A stretch of DNA of 64,000 nucleotides from Candida dubliniensis CD36 (Eukaryota > Ascomycota > Pichiomycetes > Serinales > Debaryomycetaceae), in assembly GCF_000026945.1 (NCBI RefSeq), contig NC_012861.1, positions 2,170,001 through 2,234,000 on the forward strand, written 5' to 3'. Shown here one piece after another: positions 1 to 11,130 of this stretch; the first letter of the stretch is position 1; each line of letters starts with the position of its first letter. The notes below the pieces were generated by a model, which worked only from the letters and a program-made list of their open reading frames with translations, searched no databases and was not told the origin of the DNA. A program made the translations under genes and the position numbers.

Positions 1-144
1 AATTGGAAAATTGCTTCTATTGGTCCTACAACAAGAGATTATTTAAAAGATTTTGATTTAACACCACATGTGATATCACCAAAACCTGATCCTGAAGCTT
101 TATTTGAAACTATATTTCAATATGATAAAACTTATGCATTGTAA
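1..144 (+). CDS. HEM4: Uroporphyrinogen-III synthase, C-terminal 47 residues (partial)
   Basis: Frame 1 is open from the first base to a TAA at 142-144. It encodes the end of a HemD/Hem4-type protein. The readable motif is IGPTTRDYL followed by VISPKPDPEALFETI; this matches the conserved 'IGPTT...KPTPEAL' C-terminus of uroporphyrinogen-III synthase, which cyclises hydroxymethylbilane in the cytosol. Only about one sixth of the usual ~270 residues is present because the window cuts the gene. It converges on ACS1, with 248 bp between stops. HEM3, which makes its substrate, lies 5.4 kb away. The identification rests on a short stretch but the motif is characteristic. Confidence 0.82.
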   Translation, partial: NWKIASIGPTTRDYLKDFDLTPHVISPKPDPEALFETIFQYDKTYAL

Positions 145-392
145 AACGATACAGATAATTAGGATAACATACTAATAAGAATAATAAATGTAATTAACTG
201 AGTAAATAAATAAAATATCAAATTGACTAACTAACTAAATCAGTAATTAAAAATACAAAAGTTAAAACAATTATGGGAGTAATAAAAATTTAAAATGAAA
301 AAGAAAAAAAAAAAAAAACACTAATAACCATTTCAAAAAGACGAATTTGTATTCTTTCCTACAAATCTAAAAGTTGTTTTCCTTTAATATTA

Positions 393-2423
393 CTATTTCT
401 TCTTTGCATGATGAACAACATCGATGATTTGTTGAACGACACCTGGATTGGATAAAGTTGAAATATCACCCAATTGGTCTTCTTCACCAGCCAATACCTT
501 TCTTAAAATTCTTCTCATAATCTTACCAGATCTAGTTTTAGGTAAATCATCAACCAATAAAATCATTTTGGGGGCAGCAAATGGTCCAATTTCTTTTCTT
601 ACCGTTAAAATCATTTCTTTCTTGATGTTTTCCACATCTTCACCAACAGCTTTATCTTTCTTTAATGAAACATAAGCAGCCACAGCTTGACCAGTCAACT
701 CGTCGGCATAACCAACAACGGCAGATTCACCGACAATTGGATGTTCAATCAAAGCAGCTTCAATTTCAGCAGTTGATAATCTGTGACCAGAAACATTAAC
801 AACATCATCAACTCTACCCAAAATCCAATAAAATCCATCTCTATCTCTAGCAGCACCATCACCAGAGAAATAATAATTCTGATATGGTGCCAAATAAGTA
901 TCAATAAATCTATTGTAATCATTATAAATACCTCTAGTAATTGATGGCCAAGCTGATTTAATGGCAAGAACCCCTTCAACATCATTATCAGGCAATTCTT
1001 CACCAGTGGTTGGATCTAAAATTTTTGGATCAACCCCAAAGAATGGTAATGAAGCTGAACCTGGTTTGGTTGGGGTAATACCGGCCAATGGAGTCAACAA
1101 GTGAGATCCAGATTCAGTTTGCCAATAAGTATCAACAATATGAGCCTGACCTCTACCAATGTTATCATTATACCAATGCCAAACTTCAGCAGCAATTGGT
1201 TCACCAACTGAACCCAATACTCTTAAAGATGACAAATCGTATTTTTCAACATATTTGGTACCAGCCCTTTTCAATAATCTTAAAGCAGTTGGGGCAACAT
1301 AAAATTGATTAACTTTGTATTTATCAACAATTTCCCAGTATCGAGAATAGTTTGGATAAGCAGGAGTACCTTCGAAAACCACTGAAGTGGCACCAGCTAA
1401 CAATGGACCATAAACACAATAAGTATGACCAGTGATCCAACCAATGTCACCAGCAGTAAACAAGATATCATCTTCATGAACATCAAAAGTATACTTGGTG
1501 GTCAAAACAGCACCTAATAAATAACCAGCAGTGTTGTGTTGAACCCCCTTTGGTTTACCAGTAGAACCAGAAGTATACAACAAAAATAATGGATCTTCAG
1601 AATTGACCGGAACTGGTGGGAAGTATGGACCATATTTAGCCATTTCATCGTGCCACCATAAATCTCTACCAGGAGAAAATGGAACATGAGAATTACCAGT
1701 TCTTTTGAAAACAATGACATTTCTAACTTTTGGACATTCTTTCAAGGCATCATCAACAATTTTTTTCGTTTCAATGGTTTTACCACCTCTTTTAGATTCA
1801 TCAGCAGTAATAACAATTCTTGAATCGGCATCCAAAATTCTATCTCTTAATGAAGCAGAAGAAAACCCAGCGAAAACAACCGAGTGCATGGCACCAATTC
1901 TAACAATGGCTAATAAAGTGACAATGGCTTCAGGAATCATTGGTAAATAAACTGCAACTGAATCACCTTTTTTGACGCCCAATTTAGTCAAAGCTTGGGC
2001 CAATTTACTAACTTGTTTTAATAATTCACCATAAGTGATGATTCTACCTTGATCGGGTTCATCACCTTCATAAATAATAGCTGGTTTACCAGGGTTTTTA
2101 ATGGCCCATCTATCAACAGCATTATAACAAGCATTCAATTGTCCATTGATAAACCAAGCAGGTAAATCCCCATTTTTGTAATCATCTTTAGGGTCAACAG
2201 GAAATCTAGCTAAATCAAATGGTTTGAACCAATCCAAATTTTCTTTGGCTTGTTGAGAGAAAAATTCATTAGGATTTTCAATGGATTGTTTATATAATTT
2301 CTCATAAGTTTCAAAATCAGGTAAATTTGGTTTCGTTTTAGAACGTTCTGTGAACCCTTTTGGAGGTTGTTGCATCTTCTCATGGTCCAAAGAAAGATGA
2401 GATTGTTGAGTAGATTCCGGCAT
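393..2423 (-). CDS. ACS1: Acetyl-CoA synthetase (acetate:CoA ligase, AMP-forming)
   Basis: 676 residues, the normal length for this family. It converts acetate, ATP and CoA to acetyl-CoA for gluconeogenesis, the glyoxylate cycle and histone acetylation. The ATP-binding motif [11 protein letters not shown] begins at residue 283. The adenylation signature continues through [11 protein letters not shown] and [11 protein letters not shown]. The catalytic lysine is in [11 protein letters not shown], about K634. The start is an ATG immediately after a poly-T run on the top strand. C. albicans has two paralogues. The N-terminus here ([17 protein letters not shown]) differs from what I remember of ACS2, so I assign ACS1; the choice of paralogue is less certain than the enzyme family. 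The upstream region is unusually long, suggesting complex carbon-source regulation (inference). Confidence 0.93.
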   Translation of the reverse strand: MPESTQQSHLSLDHEKMQQPPKGFTERSKTKPNLPDFETYEKLYKQSIENPNEFFSQQAKENLDWFKPFDLARFPVDPKDDYKNGDLPAWFINGQLNACYNAVDRWAIKNPGKPAIIYEGDEPDQGRIITYGELLKQVSKLAQALTKLGVKKGDSVAVYLPMIPEAIVTLLAIVRIGAMHSVVFAGFSSASLRDRILDADSRIVITADESKRGGKTIETKKIVDDALKECPKVRNVIVFKRTGNSHVPFSPGRDLWWHDEMAKYGPYFPPVPVNSEDPLFLLYTSGSTGKPKGVQHNTAGYLLGAVLTTKYTFDVHEDDILFTAGDIGWITGHTYCVYGPLLAGATSVVFEGTPAYPNYSRYWEIVDKYKVNQFYVAPTALRLLKRAGTKYVEKYDLSSLRVLGSVGEPIAAEVWHWYNDNIGRGQAHIVDTYWQTESGSHLLTPLAGITPTKPGSASLPFFGVDPKILDPTTGEELPDNDVEGVLAIKSAWPSITRGIYNDYNRFIDTYLAPYQNYYFSGDGAARDRDGFYWILGRVDDVVNVSGHRLSTAEIEAALIEHPIVGESAVVGYADELTGQAVAAYVSLKKDKAVGEDVENIKKEMILTVRKEIGPFAAPKMILLVDDLPKTRSGKIMRRILRKVLAGEEDQLGDISTLSNPGVVQQIIDVVHHAKKK

Positions 2424-5400
2424 TTTTTTTTGCTTGTCTCGTTTTTTATGTTATTTTTTTCTGGCTGGGTTGGTAATTAATTAATTTGTTAAGTGGAGTG
2501 GGGAACAAGGACGTCCTTTCGTATCAATTGGTGGCGGGGAAGAAAGGCGTGTGTAGTGTGTAGTGTGGGGTGGTAGCAACTCAAGAAATTTAGTAACAAT
2601 GAAAAATTGAGTTTTTAATCCGCGTGGTGGTTTTTAATTAATCAAACTAAAATAGAACGAGTTTGATAAATTGGTAGCGGAACAAATCTGAATGAATTGA
2701 AGAAGTGTGTTTAGTAATTTCTTCTTGATTATCGTTCTTTTAATATTAATCAAATCAATTGATAAGTAAATGTAAAAAAGTTAATGAATCTCAAAAAGGG
2801 GGAAGAAGTAAAGTTTTTGGTTGAAGTTTTGAGAATTTTAATATGAGACAAGGAAAGGAGATATGGCTGTATATTTATAGTTGTGAAAAATAGGCTAAGA
2901 ACTCCGTTGTGGGTGAGTGGGTAGGTTAGATGAGTGTGTGGGTGTGTTGTGTGGTTTACTATTATTTTTAAAGACGGTTTCATGCATGATATTTAGTAAT
3001 TAAAATTATTATTATTGTGGTGGTGTTGGTGTTGGTGGTGGTGGTGGTGGTGGTGGATGTCGTTGTTTGTTGGGTAAAATAATAATCCAATAGAATTTAG
3101 ATAGATTGGTATGAATACTATTATTATTACTAATCTTGTTTTGTGTATACATGTAGACAAGGTTAATTATACGCGAATATGAATAGGTTGGATAACTATT
3201 AAGACTAAGAGAAACAAGTGGTGAAAGATCTTGACCCACTTTTTATTTCGGACTTTAGAATAGAATTATCAAAGTCAAGAAAAAAAAAATTGAAGGCAGA
3301 ACTAAAAACTCTACAAGATCACGGGAATCAGACAGTGAAATTGCCTGTCGTCCGACAGTAAATTGTTTTATACGAGAATTTCATTGATGGGAACGATATG
3401 TTGAAGGGAATAGTCTGAAGACTGATAAAATAGCATTGAAATAGGAGCATGCTATGTACTTGCAATCAAGTAAAACCAAAAAGATATTGGGGAGAGGCAG
3501 AATTGTTTAAATGTTACTTGTTTTACTGATATTGAGTGGCTTTGTGGGGGGGATAAGAAGAAGATGGAAGAGCAATGTCCGAATAATAATAAAGAATACA
3601 TCATTCTTCCATCGTCGTTTCCAACATTGTTTGGCTTTTTGGTTTATTTTTTTTTTTCTTGTCCTTCATAGTCTTGATGAGATACTCCATTTGATTATTT
3701 TGGTGAATTATGAAGTTGAAGTGGGGTCCAAGTCTTCATTACATAATTAGGAAAGTTATTGGTGGTGGTGGTGGGTGGGTGGCAAACAGGTTGAATGAAA
3801 CTTATCGGAGTTCGTAATTTTCTTATTTATCATTCTTTTTTTTTTTTACCCCACAAATTAGACTTCAAAATAGTACTGCATTTTTTTAACATTCATACAA
3901 ATATCTATCAGACACTGAATTTGAATGAGTTTCAACTTCAATCCGCCGCCCGCCCCTTTCCATTTCTAGCCTCGATGGTTTATACAATAACTGAAAAAAA
4001 GAAAAAAAAACCAATGCCAAGAAACTGAATGGTCCAATCCCCAAGCTCACATTTTAAAAAATTTAAAATAAAATACAAATTCAAGTTTAAACGGAAATGG
4101 AAATAGAAAATAGATATTACTTTCTATCTCTTCGTTCCCACACACACAAGGTACATATTCTTACAGAATGGACTAATAAAGAAATTCACGTAGACTCATT
4201 AGCTAAAAAAGAAAATGATATTTTACTACGTGATTTCAGGTTTTGGGGGTTTTATCAGTTTCTTTTTCTCTTTTTGTTTTTTTTTTTTTTTCTTAGCATT
4301 GATAATATCGACCCTTTGTGGTGGTGGTAGTAGTAGTGGTGGTGATGGTAATGTCAAGAGATTTTACAAATTTTTTGTTTATCTTGGAAGTGGCAATGAA
4401 AAAGGGGGTAGATAGAGGGTCTTTGTAGAATTGTAATGTCTGGAGGCCCGGGGCATCTTATACATTCTCTTCTTATTCTAAACTGCTTGGATCTATCCAA
4501 CTAAAGAGTGAAATGATAAAGTTGTACCGTGTAGCTTATAGAACTCTGTAGAAAGAAAAGTACAGCCAATTGTTTATTGGTTGTTGATTGTTAGGTACTG
4601 TATGAAGTTTGAACAATTAAAATGGCTACCCTAATAACAATAAAAACTATTGAGAAACTATGCATTAGCGAGTTTAAACAAAAGAATGGGTTATGGGTTC
4701 ATCTTTCCCACTATAAAACAAACAAGAGTTGAATAATTTCTAACATATGTTCAATACTAAGTTGGTCATATAAATAAAAGAGGAATATGTATCCTGATTT
4801 AGAAATAACTCTTGTTGAAGTGGGGGAGATTGTTACTATGCCTGGCGATGATGGTGATCGTAGCTATTGCCCCACACTAACTGACTCATCGACTAGACCA
4901 AAGACGTTTTCGTTGAAACAAAGTGTGCAGTAAAATATTTGACAAGATACATTTTCGTATTCTTAATAATCTAGTTTTAAACAATTTTTTTGGAATTCTA
5001 CAATAAATTTAAGTTTCGGTATGAAGAATCATACATATACGAGAAATCAAATTATTAGCTTGATTTCAAATAATATGGGTCTCTCTGTTGTCTTGGTTCT
5101 CTACTTTCAAATCAATTCAATTCTATCAAATGTATTCATTAAACTACTAAAAACGATAAACTAATCTAAAAAAAAACAAACTCAATGTCTAACATGAAAT
5201 CGGTGTATAAAATCAAACTTTTCTTAATGAATATATACAGATAAAGTTTTCAATCCAATCTTAATATAACATAACATGCAAAAAAGGGAAACAAGAACAG
5301 GAACAAAAAAAGCAAACGAAGTAATAAATAATCAAAAAAAGCAAAAAAGAAAAAAGGGGGGTGGGGAGGGTAAAAGTAAATAAATGAATACCTACCTATC

Positions 5401-5570
5401 CCCATTTGAAACTAAATGATTTGAAAACCAATTAAACTATTCATAATTGAAAAAAAGACCAATAACAAGTAAACCATAAGAATGAGAATGAAAAACAAAA
5501 TCCCCTTCTTCCAATGATGTAAGCACAAATGTATCAAACATATTGTTAGTATCATTGGCATACCGTTTTT
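2424..5570. other. Long intergenic region upstream of ACS1 / downstream of HEM3
   Basis: About 3.1 kb without a convincing gene; open frames are short and low-complexity. Visible elements are GTGGGG-type motifs within 150 bp of the ACS1 start (around 2492-2570), a GGT/GTT microsatellite at about 3015-3058, a second GGT-rich run near 4318-4345, several poly-A/poly-T tracts, and a GC-rich CCGCCCGCCCC run near 3942-3956. The 3' half probably carries HEM3 3' UTR. Long promoters are typical of regulated C. albicans genes. I see no tRNA or structured RNA. Confidence 0.6.
3015..3058. repeat. GGT/GTT trinucleotide microsatellite
   Basis: A run of GTG/GTT triplets ending in seven or so consecutive GGT units, preceded by ATT triplets. 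It lies about 600 bp upstream of ACS1 and outside any convincing coding region. Confidence 0.8.
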
Positions 5571-6593
5571 TCACACTTCAGTAGGTCTGGCATTAATGTT
5601 TCTTGTCATATCAATCTTATCCAATATTTCTTTGGCACCTTTTGCTTTTAATTTATCACCCAATTCAATTCCAACTTGTTCACAATCTTCATCACAAGTA
5701 ATTCTTTTGATTACTTGATCTTCAATAGAAACCGTTCCATCAGGACTAACTATTATCCCCTTTAAAGTTAATTCTTGTTTACTTTCATTGTAATCACTAT
5801 GAACACCCAAGGGAACAGAACAACCACCTTCAAGATATCTCATTAATGATCTTTCAGCAAGACAACAAATAGTGGCAATAGGATCTTCAATTTTCTTTAA
5901 TATTGATTTGATATTATCATCACCTTTCCTTATTTCTATACCCAAGGCACCTTGACCAACAGCATAATACATATCATCCAAATAAGATGTTATTCTGTGA
6001 CCCAATCCTAATCTGATTAAACCAGCACTGGCTAATATAAGACAACAATATTCATTATTTGGTTGATCTAATTTATTCAATCTAGTTTGAATATTACCTC
6101 TAACCAGTTCAAATCTTAAATGAGGATAATTTTTAATTAATTGTGATGATCTTCTAATTGATGAAGTACCAACAATGGCTCCCGCAGGTAAATCTTTCAA
6201 CAGTTTATATGATGACCCTTGTTTCATGACAATAGCATCTCTTGGATCTTCTCTTTGGAAAATACATCCCAATTCAAATTCTTCTGGTAAATTAGTTGGC
6301 ATATCCTTTAAGGAATGAACAATAAGATCTAATTGAGGAAATTCATCAACACTATCTAGTAATAAGATTTCCAATTCTTTAGTCCATAATGACTTCCCAC
6401 CAAAAGTATATAATGGTTGGGTTTGTACTTTGTCACCTAATGTTGATAATGCCAATATCGAACATGATAAATTGGGGAAAGTGTCTTCAATAGCTTTCTT
6501 AACAATTTCTGATTGGACTACTGCCAATTTTGATTTTCTACCACCAATTTGAACATGGTTAGAATCATTGATTGACATAATATGGTGAGGCAT
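5571..6593 (-). CDS. HEM3: Porphobilinogen deaminase (hydroxymethylbilane synthase)
   Basis: 340 residues, close to the ~330 usual for fungi. It polymerises four porphobilinogens into hydroxymethylbilane, the third step of heme synthesis, in the cytosol. Seen in sequence: the N-terminal IGGRKSKLAVVQ substrate-binding segment, DLIVHSLKDMPT with the catalytic Asp, GTSSIRRSSQL, VRGNIQTRLNKLD, and the dipyrromethane-cofactor cysteine in LEGGCSVPLGVH (Cys258). All key residues look intact. The start is ATG at 6593; a second ATG five codons on is possible. The upstream region is long and gene-free, next to the repeat block. Confidence 0.95.
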   Translation of the reverse strand: MPHHIMSINDSNHVQIGGRKSKLAVVQSEIVKKAIEDTFPNLSCSILALSTLGDKVQTQPLYTFGGKSLWTKELEILLLDSVDEFPQLDLIVHSLKDMPTNLPEEFELGCIFQREDPRDAIVMKQGSSYKLLKDLPAGAIVGTSSIRRSSQLIKNYPHLRFELVRGNIQTRLNKLDQPNNEYCCLILASAGLIRLGLGHRITSYLDDMYYAVGQGALGIEIRKGDDNIKSILKKIEDPIATICCLAERSLMRYLEGGCSVPLGVHSDYNESKQELTLKGIIVSPDGTVSIEDQVIKRITCDEDCEQVGIELGDKLKAKGAKEILDKIDMTRNINARPTEV

Positions 6594-9500
6594 TTTTGGA
6601 TGTAGATAAATTATTGACTATATTGAAATGGATGGGGGGAGGAAGAATGAAAACTTGAACCAAATATTTGGAAATGAATAGGATTAAAATCAATAAGAAG
6701 AAGGAAGAAAGAAAGAAAAAAAATTTAGCTTAATATAAATTTGGAAAATCTTGTGAGATTATATTTGTAGTTAGGTCTAAAAAACAGTAAGTTTGGATTA
6801 ATTGGTATAGATTAGAAAAGAAAATTTCTTCTTTGGTTGATTACTTCTGGTGTAGTGTGAAATTTTTTTTTTTTTTTGGTGCTGTTTGCACGTTTCTTTT
6901 TTTTCTTGGTTCTTCAATTTGATGGGGCCAAAATCTACCGGGATTAGTTTACCGAATTGAGTAATGTAGCCAATTAGAGTGTGAATATTTGAAATTCAAC
7001 AATTAAGTAGTGTACTTTTGTTCAACTTCTGGTAAGGCCGAAAAATAAAATATGCAAATTCTTTTCTTTTTAAAGTCTTGTGAATTTCAATTTGATTCGT
7101 GGGTTGTTATAAGAATTATTTGCAACTAATTAATTAATAGCAATAACCAAACAGTACTAAAGTAGAAGTTTTATAATTGTAAGAGAAAAAAAAAAAAAAA
7201 AAAGGAAAGGATTAATATTTCAATTGTGAATTTAACAAGTGATTTACTCGTCCATTTATAGTATCTCATCAGGTGGGTAAGAAAATAGGTACAACTGAAA
7301 CAAAAAAATGTTACCGGCCAACACGTTAAATTACTGGTGTTATTCCCGGAATTATAACAATCATAACAAAGATTGACAATTATTTTTATTTGCAACAATG
7401 ACATGTAGTATGTATATTATGTAGTTTAATCTTTTTTTGGTTCTGTAATAGTGTAAAACTAAATCTACCAACTGGTTTTTGATAGATTCGAACACATTAA
7501 CAAACTGTGATATGTGAAGAATTAAATGCAAAATTTTAGTGTGAAACACATCGGCATTATATTCAGGTGAATTACCAATACTGTGAACATCATTGGCTGA
7601 AAAAAAATAATTTCAAAAGCAAACAATTCAATACATCATTTCTATAATATATCCTAATGAAGTCAAAGTATAACAATGGAGCTAATCACAATTTTTAACA
7701 ATACTTCTGAATTGACTTTGGTTTCTCTTGCTGTTTATGTTTTACTCTAAAATTTATGTTTATGTTGTTGTTATTCCTTCTCCTAAACTTATGAGATTGG
7801 CGGGTTTCAATGAAAATCTTTTTTCTGTTGTTGTGGTGATGTTTTCGCGCTTTGATAGTACAATAAGTGGGCACGTAAGGAATTTAGCAATTGGGCGGAT
7901 CTAGCACGACATTTTGTTGCACAGGTCGTGCCAGTGGGGAACGATATCCCAAATACCAAGCCAATTGAATTATAACAGCACACCAACAAAAATCAAAGGT
8001 CTAACATTCCCCACCACAATCAGATACCAAAGATCGACATAAACTACAAACACATCATTCCATCTTGTTTCATAATAATCAATTGGATGATAGCTACTAC
8101 TGCTATCCCAAATAGATACTTACATTCTTGATACTGAAACAATTAGCTAACCAAGACAATTGGAATTTGTTGCTAAAAGGGTCTCAAAACAGCAAATATC
8201 ATTCTTTATTTGGCAATGGGAACTCCTTAAACAATAGAGAAGTTATCAACATTTGACCATAGTGGTTAAACTTGATAAGTAGATAAGCAATTGACAAAGG
8301 GGAGTTTGGCAAAGGAAATAATGATAATAAAAATGGCACATGCAATGAACTGAACTGAAATTGGATACTCAAACCAATCGGGCAAAGTGACAGATCAGTC
8401 TAAGAATGTTGGAGAAAATGGAATAATAATATCTTGCATCTTATTTGATGAATCACTTTCATATCTGCATGTTTACTCCTTTAAAAGATTTGACACATTT
8501 TGCAACATTACATAACTAAACTGAACGAAAAACAGCATTGCAATGATTATAGTTTAATACCGTCATTTTTCGAACAACCATATCATTTTCATATTTGTTG
8601 CTATTCTTTAATGATTGATCTTGAGTAAATTCTAAACCTTCATCAAAGGATTGATCGGTTGTTTTTTTTGTGAATTGATCATTGAAATCTCTCATATTGA
8701 CATTATCTTCAAATTTCTTGATATTGTAAAGAGCAAACAACTTGTTAAATACTATACATTCTTTAATCATTATCAAATATATAGAAATGCCATAAATGTG
8801 TATTACAATTAAGAAAAAAAGTTCGGTTGTAATATTTGGTGATAATTCAATGCAAAATTGAAACCAAAAAAATTTCTTAATATCGAACAACTTTTTTTCT
8901 TTTCAAACCATAAACAATCAAGTCTTGAAAAGAGCCCTCTTTAAATTAATTAATTCTTTTCTTTACGTTGGTGTTATTATTCATGATAATTCTATCCATT
9001 TATCTACAACTATTTACCTGAAAAACAAAAACGATAAAGACTCGACCATGACTGGTCTAAAACAAATAATAAATAATAAATAAAGAGTTTAAATGTATAA
9101 TGATGAAACTGGCTCTATAACCTTCAATTGATGAACTTATTTTCCTTTTGACATACGTTTCAAGAGCAATTTATTGGAAGTAGGGAAAGACTGGAACAAG
9201 GTCTGTTCTAATCAATTATATTTAACAACCTATATCTTATAAGCTATCCAATGGTGATTAACATGAAAACTCCCAGAAAATGTTGACAGTCGGATACAAA
9301 ATTACTATTGCATTAATCGTTGTCAGAACTTCAATCTTGATTTAATCATTCAATCAATAAAACCATTTACCTTTTAACATCAAATTGAATAAATACAAAT
9401 ATATGTGCTTCATACATTTGAAAAATTCATACATACCAATTGACCATAAAGACTTTGGCTGTTGATTTATCTATTCAATTAATGGGTAAAATGACTGATT

Positions 9501-9839
9501 GATCCAACTTTTAATCTTGATTCCAAACGAAAAAAAAAAACCACATCAATCCTGTTTGATAGTCAGCGTATAGAAAACAACAATCTTGTAATGTTATAAC
9601 CATTAGTGACATTTATAATATGTTAAACATTAAGTATTTTAACTCAGTCTCTGGCTATTAGATTGCAAGACAGTACAAAGAAACTTAAATGTTGTAAAGA
9701 ATAATCCATTAAACAAATGCATTTATGCCTCTTTCAATATTAGATCAGGTTTGTAAATGGCAATGTACTATTATGTGAATTAATACACTTGTAGATTTAT
9801 TTTTTATAATATAATGGCTGCGAAAACGGTATTTTATGA
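6594..9839. other. Gene-free region between HEM3 and the repeat block
   Basis: About 3.2 kb, AT-rich, holding the HEM3 promoter at its left end with poly-T tracts at about 6861-6878 and 6898-6904 and a poly-A run near 7185-7203. A 124-codon open frame on the minus strand (8516-8890) starts at a non-ATG codon and resembles nothing I know. No RNA gene is visible. The left edge of the MRS is not sharp in sequence alone and may lie inside this region. Confidence 0.55.
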
Positions 9840-11130
9840 GAAATTTCTCCCCAGTCGGGTAAATTTGATTGTGAACCATCAGAAAACTTCTTTTTCTTAT
9901 TTCCAATTCTTTTTTTCAGCAAAGAGTCTAGCCGGGTAGGGTTTATACAGGCTAAAATCTGACAAAATTTGACCATATTCTTTTATGACATTAACTAATA
10001 GAAAATGAGCTCTTGATTTCAATGGTACCATTATTTTCAACGTAGCACAAATATTGGGTAAGTTATAGTAAATTTGATTTTCCAGAAACACATAGTAAAG
10101 ACAGAATCCATCAAAAAAATAAATTACATCAGTCTAGCCGGGTAGACTTTATGTAGGTGAAAATCTGACCCTAGCATTTTATGATATCAAATGATGGAGA
10201 ATGAAATTCTGACTTCAACGGTACTATTCTTTCCGCTGTAGCATTAATATTGAGTGAGTTATGGCAAAATTTAATTTTTTCGAACTCTTAAGTCAGCAAG
10301 TTTGAGATTTTGAAAAATTTTTGAAATTTTTTCAGAAACCAAGAATGAAGGTAAAACCCACCAAAAAAAAATTCCCACCAAAATCAAAAATTTGACCCTA
10401 GTGTTTTATGACATTAACTAATGGAAAATGAGCCCCTGGTTTCAACGGTACCATTATTTTCAACGTAGCACAAATATTGGGCAAGTTGTAGCAAATTTGA
10501 TTTTCCAGAAACACATAGTAAAAGCAGAATCCATCAAAAAAATAAATTACATCAGTCTAGCCGGGTAGACTTTATCTAGGCAAAAATCTGACCCTAGCAT
10601 TTTATGATATCAAATGATGGAGAATGAAATTCTGACTTCAACGGTACTATTCTTTCCGCTGTAGCATTAATATTGAGTGAGTTATGGCAAAATTTAATTT
10701 TTTCGAACTCTTAAGTCAGCAAGTTTGAGATTTTGAAAAATTTTTGAAATTTTTTCAGAAACCAAGAATGAAGGTAAAACCCACCAAAAAAAAATTCCCA
10801 CCAAAATCAAAAATTTGACCCTAATGTTTTATGACATTAACTAATGGAAAATGAGCCCCTGGTTTCAACGGTACCATTATTTTCAACGTAGCACAAATAT
10901 TGGGCAAGTTGTAGCAAATTTGATTTTCCAGAAACACATAGTAAAAGCAGTGCTTTGCAAAAAAAATAAATTACATCAGGTCTGCCGGGTATGATTCATA
11001 TATAGGTAAAAATCTGACCAATTTTTTTTGATGACATTAAATGATGGAGAATGACTCGCTGATTTCAATAATACCATTGGTTTCAACATAACTCAAATAC
11101 TGGGTGAATTATAGCCGATTGTATTTTGAG
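9840..11130. repeat. 422-bp bipartite tandem repeat in the left MRS flank
   Basis: The anchor TCTAGCCGGGTAG occurs at about 9927, 10134 and 10556, with a diverged copy at 10981. The spacings are 207, 422 and 425 bp. Each 422-bp unit contains two related halves of about 210 bp. One half has 'gatatcaaatgatggagaat', the other 'gacattaactaatggaaaat'; each is followed by a 'ttcaacggtac' box and a 'gtagca...atattg' box. The units at 10134 and 10556 are nearly identical, while the outer copies are partial and diverged. No coding potential. This is probably one of the subrepeats described within the HOK side of C. albicans MRS (CARE-2/Rel-2-like); that assignment is from memory. Confidence 0.85.

Noticed and set aside
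8516..8890. 124-codon frame on the minus strand
   Set aside because: Begins with TTG, compositionally Phe/Ile/Asn-rich, no family resemblance, no neighbours to support it.
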